A stretch of DNA of 13,451 bases from JBOHHM01 sp050725495 (GTDB lineage Bacteria > Pseudomonadota > Gammaproteobacteria > Burkholderiales > Burkholderiaceae_C), in NCBI GenBank assembly GCA_050725495.1, contig JBOHHM010000297.1, positions 1 through 13,451 of the forward strand. The letters are read 5' to 3'. The notes under the pieces were generated by a model, which did not search any database, was not told the origin of the DNA, and saw only the letters and a list, made by a program, of their open reading frames with translations. Both the position numbers and the translations under genes were made by a program. Positions 6,372 to 13,451 of this stretch are shown piece by piece; position 1 is the first letter of the stretch, and every line of letters starts with the position of its first letter.

Positions 6372-7208
6372 ATGAAGAGATCCGTGAGGGGGTGGGGGCT
6401 GGCCAGGCAATGCTTGGTCTGGACATGGCTGGCGGCTGCTGCGCTGGCTGGAGTTTCCGGTTGTGCGTCCAATTCAGGAGCGGCAGGTGCAGTGGGTAGC
6501 AAGGCCGACATCGTGACCGATTCCGATGAGCCCGAAGCCCGCCGACGCGCCCGCATCCGGCTCGAGTTGGCCGTGAATTACTTCGACCAGGGGCAGACCA
6601 CGATCGCGCTCGATGAACTCAAGCAGGCCATTGTGGCCGACCCCCAATTTGCCGATGCCTACAACCTGCGCGGCCTGATCTACATGCGCCTGAATGACCA
6701 GCGGCTGGCAGAGGAGAGTTTTCGCCGTGCCATGGCCTTCAACCCGCGCGACGCCGGCACGCTGCACAACCTGGGCTGGCTGCTGTGCCAGCAGGCCCGT
6801 TACCCTGAGGCGGATCAGTCTTTCTCCCAGGCCTTGCAGAGTCCGGTCTACGGCGACAAGGCCAAAACCCTGATGGCCCAAGGCCTGTGCCAGGCGCGCG
6901 CCGGCCAACGCGCGGATGCGGAGCGCAGCCTGTCGCGTTCCTACGAACTCGATGCCGGCAACCCGATCACGGGCTACAACCTGGCGACGCTGTTGTTCCA
7001 GCGCAATGAATTCACTCGGGCTCAGTTCTATATCCGCAGGCTCAACAACAGCGAGCTGGCCAATGCGGAATCGCTGTGGCTGGGCATCAAGGTCGAGCGC
7101 CGCATGGACGACCGTGTCGCCATGCAGCAACTGGTGGAACAGCTCAAGAAACGCTTCCCCCAATCGCGGGAACGGGCTGCCTATGAACGGGGTGCATTTG
7201 ATGAGTGA
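6372..7208 (+). CDS. pilW: Type IV pilus biogenesis/stability lipoprotein PilW (PilF)
   Basis: PilW (PilF in Pseudomonas) is a TPR outer-membrane lipoprotein, the pilotin that helps the PilQ secretin assemble. The protein is 278 aa. It has a signal peptide with a long hydrophobic core (about 15-28) and a VSGC lipobox, so Cys31 is likely lipidated. At least four TPR-like repeats follow: about 60-92 (the segment around VNYFDQGQTTIALDELKQA), 94-127 (YNLRGLIYMRLNDQRLAEES), 129-155 and 162-193, with a further helix pair to about 225. The start has a very strong AAGGAGG 8 nt upstream, inside the end of rlmN. The last 8 nt overlap the rodZ start. The position between rlmN and rodZ matches pilW/pilF elsewhere. 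Whether this organism makes type IV pili cannot be told from the window. Confidence 0.9.
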   Translation: MKRSVRGWGLARQCLVWTWLAAAALAGVSGCASNSGAAGAVGSKADIVTDSDEPEARRRARIRLELAVNYFDQGQTTIALDELKQAIVADPQFADAYNLRGLIYMRLNDQRLAEESFRRAMAFNPRDAGTLHNLGWLLCQQARYPEADQSFSQALQSPVYGDKAKTLMAQGLCQARAGQRADAERSLSRSYELDAGNPITGYNLATLLFQRNEFTRAQFYIRRLNNSELANAESLWLGIKVERRMDDRVAMQQLVEQLKKRFPQSRERAAYERGAFDE

Positions 7209-8189
7209 GCCTGTGGAGCAAGTGTCTGGCGCCGCGTTGCCTGGAACTGCCGAGCCCGGATTCCGGGTCACGGCGGGGGCCTTGCTGAGGCAAGCGCGGG
7301 AAGCGGCCGGCTTGCATTTGGCGACCCTGGCGGCGTCGCTCAAGGTGCCGGTCAATAAGCTCGAAGCCCTTGAGGCGGACCGGACTGACCTGTTGCCTGA
7401 TGCCGTGTTTGCCAGGGCGCTGGCATCGAGCGTCTGCCGCACGCTCAAGATCGATCCCGCTCCCGTTCTGGAAAGACTGCCTCAACTGGGGGCGCCTCGG
7501 CTTGCGACGGATGATGCGAGCATCAACGCCCCGTTCCGCACGCCCAGTGACAACCCGAAATACTCGGTTCTGGAGCAGTTGTCGCGACCCGTGGCATTGG
7601 CCGTATTGGCGCTGCTGCTGGGTGCCTTGGTGCTGATCTTTTTGCCGTCCGTCAAGCGTGACGAGGTTGTGACGGGGGCGGCGCCTGCAGAAGTCGTCAC
7701 GACCGCACCAACGTCTGCGGGGCCTGCCACGAGCCCCATGACCGATGTGCCAGCCACTGTGGCCCGTCAGCCCGCCACGACGAGCCCATCGGTGGCCGCC
7801 GGCCCCGTTGCTGCACCGGTGTCGGCAGCGCCGGCCGTGGCGGCTGCGTCGCCGGGCGCCACGCTTGCCAGCCCGTCCTGGGCCATCGCGCCGCCCGCGC
7901 CCAGCGCGAGTGCGCCGCCATCTGCTGCGGCGGAACCGGCTTCCGGGTCAGCTCTTGGCATTGTTGTGTTCAAGACCCGCGCTGCTTCGTGGGTCGAGGT
8001 GACCGATGCGCAGGGCATGGTCTCGCTGCGCAAGATGCTGGCGCCGGGAGAGGTGGCCAGTGCCTCGGGAGCCTTGCCGTTGAAGGTGGTTGTGGGGCGC
8101 GCCGATTCCACTGAGGTGGAAGTGCGTGGCAAGCCCTTCAGTCTGGCCCAGCTCACCAGAGACAATGTTGCACGTTTTGAGGTGAAGTA

Positions 8190-8190
<1 letters not shown>
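7201..8190 (+). CDS. rodZ: Cytoskeleton-associated membrane protein RodZ
   Basis: RodZ is an inner-membrane protein that links MreB to the cell-wall elongation machinery and supports rod shape. The protein is 329 aa. Residues about 21-90 form an Xre-like helix-turn-helix domain (LLRQAREAAGLHLATLAASL, 28-47), which in this family binds MreB. A membrane segment runs from about 130 to 149 (VALAVLALLLGALVLIF). A periplasmic Ala/Pro/Ser/Thr-rich linker follows (about 155-252), then a C-terminal DUF4115 beta domain (about 253-329, GIVVFKTRAASWVEVTDAQG). I chose ATG 7201 because GGGGT stands about 8 nt upstream; an in-frame ATG at 7183 adds only six residues and lacks a site. It overlaps the end of pilW, and its TAG stop overlaps the ispG GTG. 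Confidence 0.93.
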
Positions 8191-9443
<1,253 letters not shown>

Positions 9444-9496
9444 TGTTGAGCGTGGAACACACGCCCAGCGCTGAACTCTCAACGCTCGACAGAAAA

Positions 9497-10834
9497 ATGG
9501 CTGAGAAACCGGCTGCTGTGAAGGCAGAGAAATTGACCGCCGTGAAGGCAGAAAAGTTGACCGCCGTCAAGGGCATGAACGACATCCTGCCACCCGACTC
9601 GGCGCGTTGGGAGTGGCTTGAAGACAAGGTGCGCAGCCTCATGGCGCGCTACGCCTACCGCAACATCCGAACACCCATTGTCGAGCCGACTCCGCTGTTT
9701 GTGCGCAGCCTGGGTGAAGTGACTGACATTGTCGAGAAGGAGATGTATTCCTTTGAAGACAAGCTCAACGGCGAAGCCCTGACGCTGCGCCCCGAGAATA
9801 CCGCCAGCGTGGTGCGTGCCGTGGCCGAGCATTCGATGCTGTATGACGGTGGCAAGCGCCTGTACTACATGGGGCCGATGTTCCGGCACGAGCGGCCCCA
9901 GCGTGGCCGCTACCGGCAGTTCCACCAGATCGGCGCCGAGGCGCTCGGTTTCTCGGGCGCCGAGGTGGACGCCGAGATCATTTTGCTGGCCGATGCGCTG
10001 TGGAAAGAGCTGGGCCTCAAGGACGTGCGACTGGAGATCAACAGCCTGGGCCAGCCCGAAGAGCGCAAGCAACACCGTGCCGAGCTGATTGCGCACTTCC
10101 AGAAGCACGCGCATGTGCTGGATGAGGATGCGCGCCGCCGCCTGCACAGCAATCCGCTGCGCATTCTGGACACCAAGAATCCGGCCATGCAGGCCGTGGT
10201 GGAAGCGGCGCCGAAGCTGATTGATTTTCTGGGCGAGGCCTCGCTGGCCCACTTCAGCAGCCTCAAGGCCATGCTGGAAGCCAATGGCATTGCCTACCGC
10301 ATCAACCCGCGCCTGGTGCGTGGCATGGACTACTACAACCTCACGGTGTTCGAATTCATCACCGAAAGCCTGGGCGCGCAAGGCACGATTTGCGCGGGCG
10401 GTCGCTACGACTACCTGATTGAGCAGATTGGCGGCAAGGCCGCGCCGGCGGTAGGCTGGGCGCTGGGGGTGGAGCGTGTGCTGGAGCTGATCAAGGAGCA
10501 GGGCGAGGCCGTCGCTGCACCGGTGCCCGATGCCTATGCCGTGATTCCCGACGCTGGGGCGCTGCCGTTGGCCCTCAAGACCCTGCAGGCCTTGCGTGCT
10601 GCGGGGGTGAGTGTGCAGATGCATGCGGGTGCAGGCGAGGGCATGGGCAGCATGAAATCGCAGTTCAAGAAGGCCGATGCCAGCGGTGCGCGCTACGCAC
10701 TCGTTTTCGGTGCGGATGAGTTGGCCCAAAACATGGTGACCGTCAAATCCCTGCGCGATGGCAGCGGCCAGCAGCTCGCGCGACCGCTGGCAGACCTGTC
10801 CTCATGGGTGTCGACCCTACAATCGCTGAGTTAA
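9497..10834 (+). CDS. hisS: Histidyl-tRNA synthetase
   Basis: HisRS is a class II synthetase that charges tRNA(His) as a homodimer. The protein is 445 aa from ATG 9497 (E. coli 424). Motif 1 region: TPIVEPTPLFVRSLGE (59-74). Motif 2: MFRHERPQRGRYRQFHQIGA (128-147). The histidine-A motif LVRGMDYYNLT is at 273-283. Motif 3: GWALGVERVLELI (320-332). The anticodon-binding domain covers about 345-445. The family core begins at KGMNDILPPDSARW (25-38). Before it is an unusual threefold octapeptide AEK-(PA/LT)-AVK. An alternative GTG at 9443 overlaps the ispG stop (TAGTG) and has GAGG 11 nt upstream; it adds 18 residues of no family character. ATG 9497 lacks a clear ribosome-binding site, so the start is unresolved. 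Confidence 0.95.
   Translation: MAEKPAAVKAEKLTAVKAEKLTAVKGMNDILPPDSARWEWLEDKVRSLMARYAYRNIRTPIVEPTPLFVRSLGEVTDIVEKEMYSFEDKLNGEALTLRPENTASVVRAVAEHSMLYDGGKRLYYMGPMFRHERPQRGRYRQFHQIGAEALGFSGAEVDAEIILLADALWKELGLKDVRLEINSLGQPEERKQHRAELIAHFQKHAHVLDEDARRRLHSNPLRILDTKNPAMQAVVEAAPKLIDFLGEASLAHFSSLKAMLEANGIAYRINPRLVRGMDYYNLTVFEFITESLGAQGTICAGGRYDYLIEQIGGKAAPAVGWALGVERVLELIKEQGEAVAAPVPDAYAVIPDAGALPLALKTLQALRAAGVSVQMHAGAGEGMGSMKSQFKKADASGARYALVFGADELAQNMVTVKSLRDGSGQQLARPLADLSSWVSTLQSLS
9500..9571 (+). repeat. Three 24-bp imperfect tandem repeats at the 5' end of hisS
   Basis: Three in-frame 24-bp units encode AEKPAAVK (9500-9523), AEKLTAVK (9524-9547) and AEKLTAVK (9548-9571), directly before the conserved GMND of HisRS. 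Units 2 and 3 differ at three bases, all silent third positions (GAG/GAA, AAA/AAG, GTG/GTC). Unit 1 differs also at the Leu-Thr codons (Pro-Ala). This looks like an in-frame tandem expansion of the original N-terminus. Confidence 0.9.
10818..10823 (+). promoter_or_regulatory. Weak candidate -10 box (TACAAT) in the hisS 3' end, for yfgM-bamB-der
   Basis: TACAAT (5 of 6 matches) lies 24 bp before the yfgM ATG, with a poor -35 CTGTCC (3 of 6) at 10796-10801 and a 16-bp spacer. A start near 10830 would leave a leader of about 17 nt without a Shine-Dalgarno sequence. It may be an internal promoter of the long gene series or chance. Confidence 0.25.
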
Positions 10835-10846
10835 ACGACCCATCAC

Positions 10847-11542
10847 ATGGCAAAACATCTCGATCTCGAAGAACAAGAACAGCTTGACCAGCTCAAGCAT
10901 TTCTGGAGCCAATACGGCAACCTGATCACCTGGGCACTGATCGTCGTGTTCGGCTCGATTGCAGCCTGGAATGGCTATCAGTACTGGCAGCGCAGTCAGG
11001 CCACCCAAGCTGCTGCCATGTACGATGAAGTCGACCGTGCCTCCCGCACGGGCGACCTGGCCAAGCTGGAACGAGCCCTGGCCGACATGAAAGACAAATT
11101 TGGCCGTACGACCTATGCGCAGCAGGCCGCTTTGCTGGCGGCCAAAACCTTTCATGACAAAGGCAATGAGCAGGCCTCCAAAGCAGCGTTGGCCTGGGTG
11201 GCCGATGGGGCGGCCGACGATGGCTATCAGGCCATCGCGAGGCTGCGGCTGTCCGCTTTGCTGCTGCAGGCCAAGGCCTATGACGATGCGCTCAAGCAGC
11301 TCGCCGGCTCCTTTCCGAAGGAGTTCGAACCCATGGTGGCGGACCGCAAGGGCGACATCCATGTCTTGCAGGGCAAGAAGGCCGAGGCCATCGCGGAGTA
11401 CAGCAAGGCTTACAAAGGCTTTGAGGCGCGTGTTGAATACCGTCGCCTGGTCGAGGTGAAGCTGACCTCGCTGGGTGTGAACCCGCAAGCCGGTGCCGCC
11501 GACGTGGCGAGCAAGGCTCCCGTATCCGGGGACAAGAAATGA
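10847..11542 (+). CDS. yfgM: YfgM-family membrane-anchored TPR-like protein (SecYEG/periplasmic chaperone partner)
   Basis: YfgM is an inner-membrane protein with a periplasmic TPR-like domain; in E. coli it associates with PpiD and the SecYEG translocon and affects handing of exported proteins to chaperones. The protein is 231 aa (E. coli 206). The N-terminus has the family pattern LEEQEQLDQLKHFW (7-20), then one membrane helix (about 25-43, NLITWALIVVFGSIAAW). A helical repeat domain follows (about 50-215, including QQAALLAAKTFHDKGNEQAS and AYDDALKQLAG). ATG 10847 is 12 nt after the hisS stop, without a clear ribosome-binding site. The stop overlaps the bamB start (ATGA). The hisS-yfgM-bamB-der order is the same as in E. 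coli, which supports the call strongly. Confidence 0.92.
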   Translation: MAKHLDLEEQEQLDQLKHFWSQYGNLITWALIVVFGSIAAWNGYQYWQRSQATQAAAMYDEVDRASRTGDLAKLERALADMKDKFGRTTYAQQAALLAAKTFHDKGNEQASKAALAWVADGAADDGYQAIARLRLSALLLQAKAYDDALKQLAGSFPKEFEPMVADRKGDIHVLQGKKAEAIAEYSKAYKGFEARVEYRRLVEVKLTSLGVNPQAGAADVASKAPVSGDKK

Positions 11543-12684
11543 TCTTGAGTCCTTTGTGGTTTTCAAGGCGGGGCGCGCGTGCAGTTCCAGCCCTTGTGCT
11601 GGCGGCCTCTCTGGCCGCCTGTTCAAGCGGCCCTGAGAAGCCGAAACCTGCCGAACTGGCGCCCAATGTGGCCCTGATCGGTGTGCGGCAGGCCTGGAAT
11701 GCGCGGGTGGGGGAGGTCGCCTTTCCGCTTGACGTGAATGTCAGTGGCAGCACCGTCACATTAGCCAGTGCCGATGGCACCGTGGCTGCCCTGGATGCCC
11801 GCACGGGGCGGGACCTGTGGCGCGTCTCGACCGGTTCGCCGATCGCTGCCGGCGTGGGCAGCGATGGTAAGCTGGCTGCCGTCGTGACCCGCGGCAACGA
11901 AGTCGTCGCGCTGGAAGGCGGTCGCGAGCTCTGGCGGTACAAGCTCCAGGCGCAGGCCTACACAGCGCCGCTGGTGGCTGGCGGGCGCGTGTTTGTGTTG
12001 ACGGCTGACCGTTCTGTCTCCGCCCTTGACGGCCAGAGCGGCCGCAAGTTGTGGGTGCAGCAGCGCCCCGGCGAGCCTCTGGTGCTGCGGCAGGCCGGCG
12101 TGATGCTGCCGGTGGGTGACACGCTGGTTGTGGGCCTGTCGGGCCGACTGGTGGGAATGAATCCGCTCAACGGCAGCGTGCGCTGGGAGGCGCCGATTGC
12201 GTCACCCCGGGGTACCAACGACGTCGAGCGCTTGGTCGACCTGGTGGGGCGTGTCAGCCGCGTCGGTGATGTGGTTTGTACCCGCGCTTTTCAGGCGGCC
12301 GTGGGCTGTGTCAATGCTGCGCGCGGCGGTGTGCTGTGGACCAAGCCGGCCAATGGGGCCGTAGGCTTGCATGGTGATGATCGGCTCGTGTATGGAACCG
12401 AGGGTGACGGCAAGGTCGTCGCCTGGAAGCGTGCCGATGGCGAGCGCGCGTGGAGTACCGACCGCCTCCAGTACCGCGGTCTGACGGCGCCGCTGTCGAT
12501 CGGCCGCTCGGTGGTGGTTGGCGACAGCACCGGCAACGTTCATATCTTGTCGCGCGACGATGGGACGCTGCTGAACCGTCTGTCGACCGATGGGTCGGCC
12601 GTGGTGGCAGCGCCGGCGCTGGCCGGCGACACGCTGGTCGTGGTCACTCGCAATGGGAGCATCTATGGCTTCCAGCCCGAATAA
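11539..12684 (+). CDS. bamB: Outer membrane protein assembly factor BamB (lipoprotein)
   Basis: BamB is a lipoprotein of the BAM complex that binds BamA and raises the rate of beta-barrel insertion. The protein is 381 aa, typical. The signal peptide ends in lipobox LAAC, so Cys28 is likely lipidated, followed by Ser-Ser. The mature protein shows eight PQQ-like beta-propeller blades, recognised by repeated (D/N)G-x-(V/I)-x-x-(L/W) and LW endings: for example DGTVAALDARTGRDLW, DRSVSALDGQSGRKLW, SGRLVGMNPLNGSVRW, DGKVVAWKRADGERAW and TGNVHILSRDDGTLL, with NGSIYGFQPE closing the ring at the C-terminus. The start overlaps the yfgM stop, with GGGGA about 7 nt upstream. It lies 21 bp before der, as in E. 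coli. Confidence 0.95.
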   Translation: MILSPLWFSRRGARAVPALVLAASLAACSSGPEKPKPAELAPNVALIGVRQAWNARVGEVAFPLDVNVSGSTVTLASADGTVAALDARTGRDLWRVSTGSPIAAGVGSDGKLAAVVTRGNEVVALEGGRELWRYKLQAQAYTAPLVAGGRVFVLTADRSVSALDGQSGRKLWVQQRPGEPLVLRQAGVMLPVGDTLVVGLSGRLVGMNPLNGSVRWEAPIASPRGTNDVERLVDLVGRVSRVGDVVCTRAFQAAVGCVNAARGGVLWTKPANGAVGLHGDDRLVYGTEGDGKVVAWKRADGERAWSTDRLQYRGLTAPLSIGRSVVVGDSTGNVHILSRDDGTLLNRLSTDGSAVVAAPALAGDTLVVVTRNGSIYGFQPE

Positions 12685-12705
12685 GCGGCTTGGGCGGGGT
12701 AAGTC

Positions 12706-13451
12706 ATGAAGCCCGTTTTGGCCCTGGTAGGGCGCCCCAACGTCGGCAAGTCCACGCTGTTCAACCGCCTGACCAAATCGCGGGATGCGATCGTGGCCGA
12801 TTTCGCCGGCCTGACCCGGGACCGGCATTACGGCAACGGCAAGCAGGGCAAGCATGAGTTCATCGCCATTGACACCGGCGGTTTCGAGCCCGATGCGGCC
12901 AGCGGCATCTACAAGGAGATGGCCAAGCAGACGCAGCAGGCCGTGGCCGAGGCTGATGTGGTGATTTTTGTGGTCGATGCCCGTGCCGGACTGTCGGCCC
13001 AGGACCACGATATCGCCAAGTACCTGCGCCGCCTGGGCAAGCCCTGTGTGCTGGCCGCCAACAAGGCTGAAGGCATGCGCGAAGGCGCCCAACTGGCCGA
13101 GTTTTTCGAGCTGGGACTGGGCGAGGTGTACCCGATTTCCGCGGCCCATGGCCAGGGGATCCGCAGCCTGGTGGACCTGGCGCTGGAACCGCTGAACCTC
13201 GTGGAGCCCGACGAGGATGCCGACCAGGCCGACAGCGGGGTCATCAAGCTGGCAGTTGCCGGCCGACCCAATGTGGGGAAGTCGACCTTGATCAACACCT
13301 GGCTGGGCGAAGAGCGCTTGGTGGCCTTCGACCTGCCGGGCACCACCCGCGATGCGATCACCGTGCCTTTCGAGCGCGATGGCCAGCGTTTCGAGCTGAT
13401 CGACACCGCCGGTTTGCGCCGCAAGGGCAAGGTGTTCGAGGCGATCGAGAA
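12706..13451 (+). CDS. der: Ribosome-assembly GTPase Der (EngA), 3' truncated by window
   Basis: Der is an essential GTPase with two tandem G domains and a KH-like C-terminus that acts in 50S subunit maturation. The first 248 residues are visible; the frame is open to the window end. G domain 1: G1 GRPNVGKST at 9-17, G3 DTGG at 56-59, G4 NKAE at 119-122. An acidic linker lies around 168-176 (PDEDADQAD). G domain 2: G1 GRPNVGKST at 186-194, G2 PGTTRDAI at 211-218, G3 DTAG at 233-236; its G4 and the KH-like domain lie outside. G4 of domain 1 has Glu where NKxD is the textbook form. ATG 12706 has GGGG 6 nt upstream. It follows bamB by 21 bp and is probably cotranscribed. Confidence 0.96.
   Translation, partial: MKPVLALVGRPNVGKSTLFNRLTKSRDAIVADFAGLTRDRHYGNGKQGKHEFIAIDTGGFEPDAASGIYKEMAKQTQQAVAEADVVIFVVDARAGLSAQDHDIAKYLRRLGKPCVLAANKAEGMREGAQLAEFFELGLGEVYPISAAHGQGIRSLVDLALEPLNLVEPDEDADQADSGVIKLAVAGRPNVGKSTLINTWLGEERLVAFDLPGTTRDAITVPFERDGQRFELIDTAGLRRKGKVFEAIE

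Noticed and set aside
9479..10729. Minus-strand open frame (416 codons) opposite hisS
   Set aside because: Shadow of the HisRS gene; no recognisable domain, and it shares no promoter or ribosome-binding site.
12202..13149. Minus-strand open frame (315 codons) opposite bamB and der
   Set aside because: Covers two clear plus-strand genes across their junction; typical GC-driven antisense frame.

Overview
The window looks like core chromosome of a high-GC betaproteobacterium, most likely Burkholderiales and probably Comamonadaceae. The basis is roughly two-thirds G+C by eye, strong GC bias at third codon positions, Burkholderiales-like sequences for ScpB, RluB and HisS, and the run rlmN-pilW-rodZ-ispG-hisS-yfgM-bamB-der, a known proteobacterial arrangement. 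The genus call is inference; no 16S or other decisive marker is present. I see no phage, insertion sequence, CRISPR array, tRNA, rRNA, toxin-antitoxin or defence gene. Coding density is very high.

Left part (1-4631): the 3' end of a DinG/YoaA-type helicase gene meets bamD (minus strand) tail to tail with 4 bp between them. bamD diverges from rluD across only 14 bp, and the candidate promoters lie inside each other's reading frames. After a 137-bp gap rich in short hairpins come scpB and rluB, overlapping at ATGA. RluB carries an acidic N-terminal extension and an arginine/glycine-rich tail.

Middle and right (4632-13451): ndk has its own leader. It is followed by a tight same-strand series: rlmN, pilW, rodZ, ispG, hisS, yfgM, bamB and der (cut by the window end). 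Most junctions are overlaps or gaps under 25 bp; the ispG-hisS gap is about 53 bp if hisS starts at its first ATG.

Functionally the genes fall into three groups. The first is 23S rRNA maturation and translation: rluD (U1911/1915/1917 pseudouridines), rluB (U2605), rlmN (m2A2503), hisS and der (50S assembly). The second is envelope and shape: bamD, bamB, yfgM, pilW and rodZ. The third is basic metabolism and the chromosome: ndk, ispG, scpB and the helicase. Two of the BAM-complex lipoproteins, BamD and BamB, are encoded about 10 kb apart.

I found no convincing new biological system. The items most worth a second look are modest: an 8-residue motif present three times in tandem at the HisS N-terminus, the RluB extensions with an embedded non-repetitive motif, the nested bamD/rluD start region, the hairpin-rich gap before scpB, and the NKAE guanine-recognition motif in the first GTPase domain of Der.
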